DNA of 64,000 nucleotides from Pinus tabuliformis (Eukaryota; Streptophyta; Pinopsida; Pinales; Pinaceae). The position numbers and the translations under genes are program-made. Where the stretch lies: contig CM062818.1 in NCBI GenBank assembly GCA_031772625.1, positions 1,677,242,667 to 1,677,306,666 of the forward strand, read 5' to 3'. Position 1 is the first letter of the stretch. Each line of letters begins with the position of its first letter. Shown here piece after piece: positions 1 to 11,827 of this stretch. Under the pieces are notes generated by a model, which saw only the letters and a program-made list of their open reading frames with translations, ran no database searches and was not told the origin of the DNA.

Positions 1-59
1 ATGATGAGATGAATGTATGGTGGAAAAAATGATGATGAAAGAGGGATGAAAGAGGACAA

Positions 60-410
60 TGGTGATGAGTATGAAGAGATTTTACTCTTGGGAAATGAAA
101 TTGGGGAAAGAAGGGAATAGTTTTGGGAGATTAGGGTTTAGTGAGGGATTTAGGGTTTTAAGAGGGAATTAGTTACTTTAGGGGATTGGGATATGGGAAA
201 ATAGGATAAATGGAGTGTATTAGGGTAATAAAAGAGTGAAAATGGGTGTTGATGTTGGATATAGTGGTTTTTAGGGAGTGATAGGGTTTGGGGATGTGAG
301 CAGGGCTTGTAGGGTTTTTAGGGAGAGTGTGTAGGGTTTTGGGGATAGGGGGTAGGATGAGTGGAAATTTGGGAAATGTAGTGGAGGGGAATGTGAGAAT
401 GATACAAGGG
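60..410 (+). repeat. Degenerate telomere-like G-rich block
   Basis: The plus strand is rich in short G runs and repeatedly shows tagggttt, ttagggttt and close variants, which resemble the plant telomere unit TTTAGGG. The spacing is irregular and no long perfect array remains. Interstitial telomere-like sequence is well known in pine-type genomes, so a decayed interstitial array is the simplest reading. The proline-rich minus-strand open frame here is only the translation of these repeats. The alternative is a simple purine-rich sequence that resembles a telomere by chance. Confidence 0.4.
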
Positions 411-1800
411 AGCAAAACAGCAACAATGACAAAATTGCAAACCCTAGACAATTTTTGTAATGTAACTGTGCATCAAACTAGGGTTTGATCTTTCACCTAT
501 CAAAAAACCATCAAAGATGATAAAATGTCTTGAAATGGAAAAATGAGAGGTTTAACTTACTGGAGGAATGATATTTTCAAGATTTGGAGCTTTAGAAGAT
601 CGATTGCAAGAGTTTTTGGCTTGGCAGACTGGTGCGTCGCGCCAACACCCAGGTGCGTCGCACCTACTTCAGACTCACTTTTGATAGCCTTCCTGATGTC
701 CAAATTGGGTACAAGATAGCTTGTTGGAAATATTATCGAGTCTAATTTCCATAACATCTTGAATTTTCCAATTTGGAGGTCATTTAACCTATCAAAAGTC
801 AAATCTCCCAAGACTGGTCAAAATGTGAAAAATGAGGCTGCCTAAAGGTAGAGTTCTGTTGCAGTCAACTTTTGAAGGTCCTCCTCAACTCCAAATTGAG
901 CTCATGATAGCTCATTGGAAAGATTTTTATGTCTAGTTAGCATTTGAATCATCAAGAAAGTCATTTTTCCAACCAAGCTAGGAGCATTCTTGATTTTCCC
1001 AAGGTCACTTCAGAGGTGCATCAATTCTCCTAAGGCAACAGTATTTTTGACATTTCTCTAAAACCATGACACCCGTGTAAAAAGTGAAGGAGGTGTTTCT
1101 TCCTTTGCCTATTTTGGACAAAAAAATCTCTCAGTTTTCCCAAATTCATCTTTTCTTGCTCAGAAAAATCATTGGAGTAAAACCTATCCCGATGTGTGGA
1201 ACGGGGGATTTGTCGAAATGAAGTGAAATGAAGGGGATAAGGGGATTCTAAATTATTGAGAAAATTTTGGGAAGTAGGGAGGGATGTTAGGAAGTATGGG
1301 AAAGTGGAACTTCAAAGATTGAGTGAGGGGAAGGGGTCTAAAAGGACAAAACACAGGCCTAGCCTAGAAAATTGTCAAATTGTAGCAAGAAACTAGGGTT
1401 TGTGCGAAAATGAGGAATTTGAGGGATATCAGTGATGGGAAGTGTTTAATAAGGTACATTAAGGATAGGGGAAGGTGTATGAACATCAGGATACAAGTTT
1501 TTCTAATGATTTGACCATCCAAGAGACATTACCTTCAAAACCCTAGGAGAGGGAAATGAACCTTACCTAAGCACAACTGAAGCATGAACAAGGTGTAAAA
1601 TGACCCATTGGAACCTGACATGATGATGACAACCCTTTGAATGATGGTACACTCAGCTGAATGGTGACATGGACCGACATTTGGACAACTTTGAAAGGAG
1701 TGAAAACAAACCCTAGACCTAATACCTAGTGACCAAATTTTGCTTGAAGACTCATTGAAATGACAAAATTTGACCTTGACACCTTAAAATCACTTTGTAA
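411..1800. other. No gene seen; decayed repeat sequence
   Basis: No convincing coding region was found on either strand. Two 13-bp near-palindromes with the start ggtgcgtcgc lie at 631-643 and 652-664. G-rich stretches recur at 1195-1350. The general look is that of decayed retroelement non-coding sequence, but no LTR ends or TSD were found. Confidence 0.4.
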
Positions 1801-1808
1801 GAGCATGT

Positions 1809-3190
1809 TTGATCACTGGAGGAAGGTTTCAAAGACTGACACTAACAATGTCTACAATTAAAGAGCCAGAAGTTATTACAGTTCCGATTGAAGGAACAAG
1901 CGACCTACCCAAAGTTCAACAGGAAATAGAGATTAATCCCGAGAATCCTACCAAGGAGATTGTACTACAAACTGAAGAAATACCACCTCTCAATGTCTTC
2001 TACAGTCCAGAGCACAGGGTTGTAGTTAGAAGACAGAGTAAGAAGAGGAAGATTGATCAAAGTCCTCTTTTATCTCCTCAGGCAGAAATGATGAACGTGG
2101 TATGGAAAGCAGAGGTTGATCCCTCCGAGGATTTAACAAAACTATCTCAGTTTGCAGGAGCTTATACAGCGGAAACAATGGATAAAGCCACAGAGGTTAG
2201 CCATCTGTTGAGAGAAAAGGATCAGAGGCTTTTCCAACTTAAGAATCAATTGGCAGAGTAACAACTAAAGATAACTCAACTAGAACAGCAGTTAATAGAA
2301 CAAAGGTAGCAAAATGATCAATTAAAAGAGCAGCTCAAATTAGAAAAATAGAAAATTGATGAGCACACTCTCCATAAGCAACAGGAGTTGTCTCAAGAGT
2401 TGAGCAGACTTCAGATGTTAAATGAGCAAGAGAAGAAGGCAAAGGAAGATCAAATAGCACAAATAAAATAACAGATTGATAGATACAAAGGTTGTCCATA
2501 GGTAAACGAATTTAGAAAAGAAGCTTGGAAATAACCAAAGCTTTGTCCCGACAGTTGGATATTCTTTGTTACAATATATCATTGGCCAACCCCTTATGCA
2601 ATATCTCTACATCAATGAATGAGAGGGCAATAGATGCCAAACTTGAATTAGATAAAGAAGATGAAAAGATAAACAATTTCCTGTCCTGGCAATACTGCAA
2701 GGAACGAATAGCTGCCAACCTACCGAGAATACAAGAATCGCATAAGGAAATCTTGTTTTCCGAATGGGAGTCTCAGTTAATGAAAGCTGAAAGAGCAACT
2801 TCCAGATGCAAAGTTACAACAAATGGTCTAATCGAATTAATAAATAACAGTTTTCATATGTCTAATTTGATCACAGATTGTTCTCCAGGGAAGCTCCCAA
2901 AAGAAAAATCATTGGAACAAAATTGGAAGCAAGAACTGGCACACAGAGAAAAGCTAATCGAAGGAATCCAAAGCTTGACATGGGAAACATTCTGGTTTTT
3001 CCTTGTCAAGCCTCATAGCCAGCAAATGGCCATGAAATGTCTTTCAGATGCAATCAACCGTATGATTTTCGAACTCTCCGATGCCACCTATACAAATCAG
3101 CTACACTCAAGGTTGGGTCAGCCTCCAGAGATCCAACCTATGCTCGCAATCTATCAACTGCAATCACAGGAAAAGGAGTTGATACAATGA
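1809..3190 (+). pseudogene. Unrecognised coiled-coil coding fossil
   Basis: This stretch has clear protein-coding character, but I do not recognise the family. A first open part (1809-2261) has an acidic N-terminal region, a basic patch (RRQSKKRKID, possibly a nuclear-type signal), then a heptad-like, Gln/Glu/Leu-rich segment that continues as coiled coil to about 2500. A second open part (2525-3190, 221 residues) is mixed helical with several Trp residues and no cysteine knuckle or catalytic motif that I can name. The reading is interrupted several times, so it is treated as a fossil. It could be an accessory open frame of a retroelement (such frames in plant Ty3 elements are often coiled-coil) or a decayed host gene. 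No LTR, primer-binding site or TSD was seen next to it. Confidence 0.45.
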
Positions 3191-3598
3191 ATTCATTCAA
3201 CCACCACAACACTGCTATTTTCATGATGAATCCCAGATTTATATGACTATAGTTAAGATAGCGCATAGCAATTATTTTTTATAGTTTGTTGTTATTTTTA
3301 GTATTTAAACACCCTTTCATGTATTTAGAAGAGGTCTGCAGTTTGTATTAAAACTTGACTTGGGAGATGCACTATTGTACTTCTAATATATTTTTATCAA
3401 AAGTTGGACCAAAGTTCTGCATTTTTATCAAAGAGGCTTTTATAAGATTTGCACTTTTGCATCTTTTGGAGGTGTTCTGAAATAGGAAAGCAGAATCTAA
3501 ATGTTGTTTACATCGGGAGAATCCAAATGCATACGGTACTATTATCTCTATTTTTGTCTTATTTCTCTATTTGAATGAACATTTCTCAAAATTGCTAT

Positions 3599-3604
<6 letters not shown>

Positions 3605-3673
<69 letters not shown>
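3605..3673. repeat. (TG)n microsatellite
   Basis: An almost pure run of about 34 TG dinucleotides. The open frame across it encodes only alternating Cys-Val and is not a gene. Confidence 0.97.
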
Positions 3674-3677
<4 letters not shown>

Positions 3678-3783
3678 CAAGCAATTCTTCAGCTTTTCAC
3701 TTCTGAATGTTTTAGAGTTGTCATCATTTGAATATGTATATGTCAGTGATATATAATTTGATCAATACGATAATGTTTTAATT

Positions 3784-3815
3784 ATTACTTTGTTTAATTA
3801 CTTAAACAAAGTAAT
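3784..3815. repeat. Perfect 14-bp inverted repeat
   Basis: Arms ATTACTTTGTTTAA and TTAAACAAAGTAAT are exact reverse complements separated by TTAC. It would form a small AT-rich hairpin. It is followed by no T run and has no gene beside it, so a terminator role is not supported. Confidence 0.85.
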
Positions 3816-4499
3816 CATCATATGAGTATATATTTCTATTTTATGAATAAGTCATCTTCATGATTATTTGTTTAATAGAAACAATAAAAAATCGTGTTGT
3901 TAAAAGAATACCTGGGATAGATTAGTTATATTTGTATATTTTTGCATCATAGGATAAAACACTTATCATCCTCATTATACACTACAAGCCAATCACTTAT
4001 CAACTCATATATCACTGGGAAACTGGCCCCATTACATCCAGTCGGAGCCACCACACCAAATGGAAAAGGAGCTGCACTAAGGTCCAGACCGAGTGGTTTC
4101 CCCGATGTTGATGCAACAATTTTAGGGGCTTCAACACAGTCTTATGGATTCATGAACTTACTAGTTTCAATACCATCTTCTGCATACGTATTACACACAA
4201 TTTTCATGTACCTCAATTTACGTACAAAAAAACATTTTGTAATACAGTAGACAATAATCACTCTCCAGTTGGGGAATACAAGGTTTATTTCTTGTCTTTT
4301 CCTATCCCCTGCACATTTCATGGTCCTCAACATCTCTTTCTAACAAGTTTTCCTTTTTCTTCATGCTACAGGCTATACATCTCCTCTTGTTTGAAGAAAG
4401 GTGATTCTCCATTTGACTTTTTGATGTTTAACCAAAACACCTTAGTTTATTTATGTTAGGCATATATGGTTTGACAACTTATACTATATAATAGAAATG

Positions 4500-6265
4500 G
4501 GCATGATGCATCCACATGTAAGCTCTCTTGGGATAGAATCAAGCAAGAAGGAAATGAAGAGAAAGGTAAAACAACATATCTAGGGAAAGGTAAAACACCT
4601 GAATATGCTCATTATATTGTGGAACATTGTAATATTGGAGTAACTGAAGACATGTTTAATAATTAATTTTCTTCGTGGAAAGATGAATGGTTGCTTGATA
4701 CAAGTGCAACCTACCACATGACCTTTCACAAATATTCCTTTGAAGAATTTCAGTGACAATGTAGATGGAGAAGCCTACTTTGTGAAAGAACCAAAACTCA
4801 AGCCATCCGGAATTGGTACCATCAGACTCAAACTGCCTAGACTCCCTGACTTTATTTTGCATGATGTTCTCTACCTCCCATAGCTGCAAAGAAACTTGTT
4901 GTCCTTGGTTCATATCCACCATCAAGGGCACTCCACTCACATGTTTGATAGCAAATTTGAAGTGAGAAAACCAGCAGACAACTCACTTGTCATGATGGGA
5001 ATAGAAGAAGGAAGACTCTTGAAGCTGCAAGGAATGTCTTCTTGTGTAGAGAAGTATGCATACAACTCTGATAGGTCCCTATAATACTAGTTATTACCCC
5101 ATTACTATTGTAGTTGTATCCCTTATTAATATTTTTGTGCCCCTATTGTCCCCATATTTTTATTACTGTGCCCCATAGAATCCCTCTATTGTTATTTTTG
5201 TGGCTTTATATTATTATTGTTAGGTCGGTTGGGTTATATTGTGACTCCTTAGACTCCTATATATAGAAAGAAGGTTTTGTCATTTGAATCATCCAAGAAT
5301 TGTTCATTTGTGTAATGTAAAGGAGGTTGCCCCCTCGAAGAGGCTGAATTCTAAGGTGTTCAACTATCTTTTCTATCTTTTTGTGAGTTGGTTTCATAAC
5401 AAACTCTCAGTATAATGAAGGTATGTTTCCATCTAGTATTTTATGGCATGCAAGATTTGGATATCTGAACTACAACAATCTTCGTTTATTGAAGAGAAAA
5501 TGTGCTACTGGTTTGCCAACTATTCCTAGGAAATTGAAGCAATGTGATGCTTATATTTTATGAAAACATAACAAACGACCATTTCATGATTATGTTTCTA
5601 GAGCACATAGAAAGCTTGAACTAATTCATTCTAACTTGTGTGGCCCTAGGCCTACTCCTTCTGCAAATGGAAATAAATATATGATGACTTTTATTGATGA
5701 CTACACCAGAATGTGTTGGGTATATTTGTTGAAGAATAAATCTGAATCTTTTGAAACTTTAAAAATCTTTCATGCATGGATTGAAAATGATACATAATAT
5801 CATATTGGCTCTATTTGTATTGATAATGGAAAATAATATACTTCAAATGAATTTTAAAATTATCTTCGCTAACATGGGATTCAACATCAAACCACTATGT
5901 CTTATAATCCTCAATAGAATGGTGTAGCTGAAAGAATGAACATGACAATCTTAAATATGGTTTGTTCAATGATGTTTTTCAAAAATGTGAAGTTGATGTT
6001 TTGGGTTGATGCAGTTCTATGTGTAGTGTATATTAAAAACAAATGCCCATCTCATGCTCTCAAAAACAAGACTCCTTATGAAATGTGGTATGGCCACATT
6101 CCTTTAGTGAGGCATCTCAGGATCTTTGGTTCCACCTGCTATACCTTGATTCCTAAGGAAAGGAGAAACAAACTTGGTGCAAGGAGTTGAAAGTGTATCT
6201 TCTCGGGGTACTCAAATACCTCCAAAGCATATCGTCTCTATGACAAAGTAAATAAGAATTTTATA
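4500..6265 (+). mobile_element. Ty1/copia pol fossil (protease to integrase)
   Basis: Plus-strand copia pol remnant. Recognisable parts in order are a protease-like region (DEWLLDTSATYHMT, about 4680-4725), the gag-pre-integrase region (LLSLVHIHHQG and a GIEEGRLLKLQG end, about 4896-5030; LWHARFGYLN, about 5440-5470) and the integrase core (FIDDYTRMCWVYLL, about 5690-5730, then a VAERMN-type motif near 5925 and NKTPYEMWYG near 6070). The order protease then integrase, with no reverse transcriptase before integrase, is the copia order. The element is broken, with many breaks, and no LTRs of its own were found. A solo LTR of another family sits inside it (5069-5401), and telomere-like sequence replaces it after 6265. 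It is old. Confidence 0.85.
5069..5401 (+). mobile_element. Solo LTR of the 29.3-kb chromovirus family
   Basis: A 333-bp LTR, TGATAG...CATAACA, flanked by the 5-bp TSD AACTC at 5064-5068 and 5402-5406. It aligns along its whole length, in reverse complement, with the LTRs at 29327-29659 and 32656-33733. A TATA-like box (cctatatatag) lies near 5250. The single LTR with a TSD indicates LTR-LTR recombination after insertion into the older copia fossil. Confidence 0.92.
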
Positions 6266-6267
6266 CT

Positions 6268-6555
6268 AAATTCCCTATCCTCTTAACCCCAATCCATAAT
6301 CCTTTAACCCCTACACTCATAACACACAACTCATCAACCCCTTTACCCATTAAATCTTAAGCCACTAACTCCTAACCTAGAATCCATGAACCCCCTAAGC
6401 CTTTACCCCTTATCCTCTTAACTCCTGGACCTTAAACCTTAACCCATAACACTTAAATCCCCTAACTCTTAAGCCCTTAACCCTAAATCCCCTGGCCCCC
6501 AAGCCCTTGTTCCTTAACCCTTAACTCTTGAAGCCCTTAACCACTTAGTATCAAA
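6268..6555 (-). repeat. Degenerate telomere-like block (CCCTAA type)
   Basis: About 290 bp dominated by ccctta, cccctaac, cttaaccc and one ccctaaatcccc, resembling the complement of the plant telomere repeat TTTAGGG in strongly mutated form. It begins exactly where the copia homology stops. Interstitial telomere-like arrays are established for pine-type genomes; insertion during break repair is one possible origin, which is inference. Confidence 0.55.
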
Positions 6556-7960
6556 GGCTAAAAACAACACCTCAAACCAACAAAATAACCTCCTAGGAAA
6601 ATCCTTCACCTCTAATTAAGAATATTGGAACCATTTGATTTTTAGAGAACTAGGTCTTGAGGGTATTTGTTTGTGGGTAATACCATTATTACCATGTATA
6701 CTAAATGTAGAGAAATTGGATAATTTGCAAAACCTCAATCAAAATTGCTCAAAATATCTACACTTCATGTTGAGATGGAGCTTGTAGTACTCTCCCACAC
6801 AGGGAGTTGGCAATGAATAGATCACTCATAATGAAAATGCCTCTCTAGTTCTTATGCACAAGGAGTTAACCCTCGATACAAATATTTTGTTTGTTAAAAA
6901 AACTCAATTGTGTCAAAGTAGAATACTATACATAAGAGAAAATAAAATGATATTATCCACATCAATGCTTGAAATAGCTTCACATTTTCCATGAGTGGTG
7001 AGCCAGGGGTGAATGTGGGGCACTATTAAAGTTACATAATGTTTAAATTCCTTTTACTTCATGAGGTTGTTCTCCATTAGGGTTGATGCATCATCACAAG
7101 GGAGCATGACACATTTTTTTGGGGGAGAGATTAAATTTGTAACACAATTCAAGTGACATACACCTCTAATGTAAATGACATCATTATATGTTTGTGTTAG
7201 GTTGTCAAAGAGGTTATTTATAGATAATAAATTCAATGTACTTGGAGTTCATATTTTCATGGCCTCGACTCTAAGATGGATTTGTACTAGGAACACTTCA
7301 TGCAAATGAGAGGGGGCCTTATTGTTTAACCCACATACACACAAGAGCACTAGATGTTTCCCTTCAGATCCCCCTTGGTGGGTTCAAAGTGGGTTTACAT
7401 TAGTGTCAAGTTGAAACTAATCATCATGATATTCCGCTTCTCAATAACATCAACTAGCTTTGCCATATACATGAAATAGAGCTAGAGGATCACCTTATCT
7501 GTAGATGCCCCATTTATTATGGGATTAAAGGGATGTTCTATTTTCTTTATCAAGATTTAGATGGGTCATTGTCTACATTATTTCAATACATGTCTAGCTC
7601 TTTTTATGAGGGAGGTCCTTGGATTTATATCTTTATATAAAGCCTTATGTGGCCTTCCCCTTTTGAACTCTTCCAAGGGGGTCACCTGCTTCCATGTTGC
7701 CTTGCCTACTTAGGGCCAAAATTGACAAACCAAGATTCAAAATTCTTCAAATATCAAATTGGTGGGGCCTCATACCTCTTCTTGACCCCCTCAATGGGAC
7801 ATATTTCTTCAGAGAGACTTTTGAGGATTTCCCATTACAAATTGTAGGTTGGATGTCATAGGACCTATTACCCCACTTTCTATATGAGTTTTTAGAGGAT
7901 AGTTTTAAATTTTGATTGTCATTTCAACCCTTGTGATTCTTGTGACATTGATCATTTTCC
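6556..7960. other. No gene seen
   Basis: AT-rich sequence with only short open frames and no recognisable domain, element end or repeat family. It may be decayed repeat DNA. Confidence 0.4.
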
Positions 7961-8144
7961 AAAACTAAGCACCATGTCTGCTTGGAAAACGCCTCCATTA
8001 TCGCTAAAGAAGAGCAATACCATAAACGAAAGATCAGAGAAGCTCTTGAAATTATCAAGCACCCGTATAATCTCAACAGAGACAGTGGTATAAAGATCAG
8101 TGGAAGCTGGTTTCCCCTGATAAAAGAAAAATTAACCCAATATC

Positions 8145-9250
8145 AATATAATAATAATAATAATAATAATTAATAATTAATTATTCTACACTAAACTTTA
8201 CAATATTAATTAATTAATTTTTAATTTGATGTTATTAATAAGTCAATAACAATCAATATTATTAATTATTATACTAATATAATTAATTATTATATTAATT
8301 ATTATATTAATAATAATTAATCCTAATAATTAATAATAATTAATATAATAATTAATTATATTATTTTAAGTATAGTTATAACCACATTAAATAATATAAT
8401 AATAAATTATATTAATATAGTAATTAATTATATTAATTATATTAACTAATAATACTTTAGAATAATTAATATAATAAATAATTAATAATTAATTAATATA
8501 ATTAATTACTATAATTAATTATATTAATATAAATAATTAATATAAGTATTTATATTAATATTAATAATTAATATTAATTATATTAATATAAATAATTAAT
8601 ATAACTAATATTATTAATCATTATATTAATAATAATTATTAATTATTAATCATATTAATTAAATAATAATTAAGAAATAAATTATATTAATATAGTTATT
8701 AATTATATTAATTAATAATAATTAATGATATTAAGTAATAATAATCAATTATATTTACTAATAATAATTAATATAATTAATAATAATTAATTAATATAAT
8801 TAATAATAATTAATTACTATATTAATTATTAATATAATTAATAATAATTAATTAATATAATTAATAATTAATATAATGAATTACTATAGTAACTAAGTCG
8901 ATATTAATTTTTATATTGATCATTAAATTAATTATTATATTAATAAAAATTATTATAATTAATTATTATTTTAAATAATTAATAATAATTTAAAATTAAT
9001 AATTATAATCATCTCAATTAATTTGAATAATAATATTCATTATTTGATATTACAAATATTATAATAATAATAGTTGAAGTAATAATAAACTTTCATTTCA
9101 ATTAATATTTCTATATAAATAATAATTACTAAAAATTATAATCATTTTAATTAATTTCAATAATAATATATAATTACTAATTATTATATTGATAATAATA
9201 ATTAAAGTTACAATGTTCTATAAAAAAAAATTAAAAATTAAAATTAAAAT
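8145..9250. repeat. Extreme AT-rich (TAA/TTAAT)n low-complexity block
   Basis: About 1.1 kb made almost wholly of A and T in taat, attaat and aataat combinations, starting with a pure AAT triplet run at 8149-8170. It looks like a TAA microsatellite that expanded and decayed inside the PLE remnant. No coding potential. Confidence 0.9.
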
Positions 9251-9380
9251 TAATTAATCAATTTAATCATGAGGGAGCCGACTTCTCAAAAATTGAGAGC
9301 CGACCTTCCATTCCCTTCTTTTCCTCCTCATTTCTATTTAAACCCTATTAGTCTGCTCTTCTTCTATCAAAGCATTCAAG

Positions 9381-9424
9381 TTGTCCTGATGATGGATCCC
9401 GGTTGGGATTCGAAACGTTGGCAG
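9381..9424 (+). ncRNA. Hammerhead-ribozyme motif, PLE type
   Basis: The order is stem I strand TTGTC, box CTGATGA, one extra T, stem II GGATCCC / GGGATTC closed by GGTT, box GAA, a collapsed stem III ACGT, T as cleavage-site base, and stem I return strand GGCAG (pairing with TTGTC, two G-U pairs). PLE terminal repeats are known to carry minimal hammerheads with a very short stem III. The palindromic ACGT could pair between two molecules. The cleavage triplet would be GUU rather than the favoured GUC, so activity is uncertain. Confidence 0.6.
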
Positions 9425-9480
9425 AAAATCGTTCTTACTGTGGATTCTCCGGTGACTAAGTCAAAAACCTATATGTAATT

Positions 9481-11811
9481 CATGGAAGTATCATTGGTTT
9501 GATGACACCTTGCCTTGGCCATCTAGGAGTAGGAAGAGGTTGCTTTAGCTACCACATTTAACTTGATATATATGATCCATGTGTATATAATATCTCCAAT
9601 TTGTATTATTTTTATTGTGATCACTTAATCACTCTATTCCAACTCTTAGATGCTTTGGAAATAAGTTCTAAAGTAAGTTGTTCCATAGTGTTTCATAATT
9701 TAATATGTCATCTTCTTGATTTGAATAGATTTGAATATATACTTGATTAGGTGTTATACATCGAATCTCATTGTACCCCTTAGTCAAATTTTATCCCATG
9801 TAATTCCATATCATATTCATTCATTTTCATCACCATGTCCCACCCTATGATTCCCGCCAGCAAGAAATCAATTATTTTATCCAGAAAAATGACTCGTAAA
9901 CTACTCCATTTTCAGTTGTATCATCGTGCTTTCATGTTCAGGTTTTGATCTCAATGATATCAGTTGTGCAAGTTTATTGAACGAGCTTCATTATATTAAG
10001 CTCTTTGCAGGTGGACCTACTTTGGGTATTTGGTCAAATATTCAATAACAATGATGGCTAGGAGGTCTTCCAGGCTTAACCCAACTAGCACAAGCTCAGC
10101 TCGACCCTGACATCGAATGGCAAGAAATTACATGTATGATGAATCACTTGGAAAGAAGATTCATTACATGGTCATTATATAATGGTTGATTGTTGATGGT
10201 ATCCTCAGAGTCACCTAGCTGGACGATTGTGTGAAGAAGGCTCACAATTTCTTCTATGGGGAATTTTTTCTTCTTCCATGGCTCTCGTTCCTCAATTGCC
10301 TTTACTTTTGTTCCGTCCTAGGACATCGCTCTTGTTACCTTAAATTTCAACCATGTATGTACACACCTTCTCTAAATCCTCGACAATGAAAATGTAATTC
10401 TAGTTATTAGGGTATATGAAATTGTAATGATTTCTCTTTGTTTCTATTCGAAAATGAATCTTAATGAATATGGTATTGAATCAAGCTTTCGATCTTTACT
10501 ATTCAAGAAGAACCAAATCAATGCAATATGCCCCAAACGAAATGAAGTAGTTACCTACTGACCTTAATGTATTTTATTGTTGATGACCCTCCTTTGCAAT
10601 TGACCAATTTTGGGGAGAAACATCCCTTTGTGCTGGATGAGATTAATGGAAACTGATCTGATGATTTCTGGGAATCGATATTAGGATCTTTATCCTTTAC
10701 AAACTACTCTATGGCTACTCATTTCATAGATTCAATACTTCCTTCCTTGCATGATCAACTATTTGATTAATCATATGCATTCTTAGAGTTTTGATTTGAA
10801 GGAAATTCGCACGTTAGCACGCATGAAGTCTTAGTTGATTCAAAATGCATGCATGAATGAGTGTTTATAATGTTATGCATCTTGTGGCTATTGGAAAAAA
10901 TATTGCTACAATTTTGCATACTTGGTTGCCTTTAGCCACTAACACAACTTGGAAAAAATGAGAATCTCATAAACACAACTGGATACTTCTAGCCTTCTTT
11001 CTTTAATCTTAAAGTTATAGAATCTATACTGAATTGTACCAATTCCAACCTCCTCATGGGAACAAAAGTTATCATGAGAAACCTAGAATTTATTGATGCA
11101 AAATCGAAATGTACAATAAGTTAGAAATCAAATAAGTATTACATGGCATCATACTTGTAGGGTGATGATTGGTTGGAAATTATTTATGGTAAAGGAATTC
11201 TCATATCCAAGAGGGCACACTAGTCAAGGTGGATATGTGTAGTTTATTTCAAACTTAATCTTATCTATCTAGTTACATTTAAGTGTGCCTTGCATATAGT
11301 GTTATCCACTTACACATATTATTGTGTCTTGCATAAGAAACTATGTTCAAGGTTCAGTTAAAGTGAGCATGCATGACTATTCTTGGTGAAGAGTGGGGCT
11401 TTGTTATTTCTAAAACTCTCACCATGTTTAGAAGTCTAGAATCTAAACCATAAATGCAAGAGCATAGAGACAACTTCTAGGTGAGGTTGCTAAGGTCAAA
11501 GCAGGTGGCTTGCCTAGTAGTTGCCTCTAGGATCTTGTGATTATGGTAACTTTAGAATTTTCAATGTAATGAGAATTTGAGTGGTAACAGGGCATTACTT
11601 AAAAGGAAGGTACATCTATTTAATTAGTCTTCAGATATGGAGAAATAGGTTTGATTGTGGGGCTTCATTCTCCTTTGTACTTGTAATTTGTTCTTGGGAT
11701 TTGATGTCAATAAAATTAGTAGTTTGACAGTCTTCTCTTTTCTTTTGGCATGCTGATTTTATCTTCTTGTTGTTGCAATTCTCCTGGTCAATTAAGTTTC
11801 TCTGCTACAAT
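9481..11811. other. No gene seen
   Basis: About 2.3 kb of AT-rich sequence without a long open frame or recognised element. The right end is the 5' TSD of the LINE insertion. Confidence 0.4.
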
Positions 11812-11827
11812 AACATATGCTATGTGT

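Larger units (their letters stand above)
3191..4490. other. Non-coding stretch with microsatellite and palindrome
   Basis: No gene is recognised. It holds the TG microsatellite at 3605-3673 and a perfect inverted repeat at 3784-3815. A 102-residue open frame at 3942-4250 has no recognisable domain and is probably fortuitous. Confidence 0.45.
7965..9480 (+). mobile_element. Penelope-like element (Dryad-like), 3' part
   Basis: At 7982-8150 the translation contains AKEEQYHKRKIREALEI, KHPYNLNRDSG and ISGSWFPLI. This pattern (RK.REA.EI, then NRD.G, then W.PLI) is what I know from the C-terminal end of Penelope-like polyproteins just after the GIY-YIG endonuclease. About 1.2 kb downstream, in the same orientation, lies a hammerhead-type motif (9381-9424), as expected for the PLE terminal repeat. 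Between them is a 1.1-kb AT-rich expansion. The reverse transcriptase and the GIY-YIG core were not seen, so this is a 3' remnant. PLEs of the Dryad group are established in conifers. The assignment rests on short motifs. Confidence 0.6.

Noticed and set aside
173-451. Minus-strand Pro/Thr/Ile-rich open frame
   Set aside because: Translation of the telomere-like G-rich sequence.
3784-3815. Hairpin as a transcription terminator
   Set aside because: AT-rich stem, no following T run, nuclear plant context, no gene upstream.
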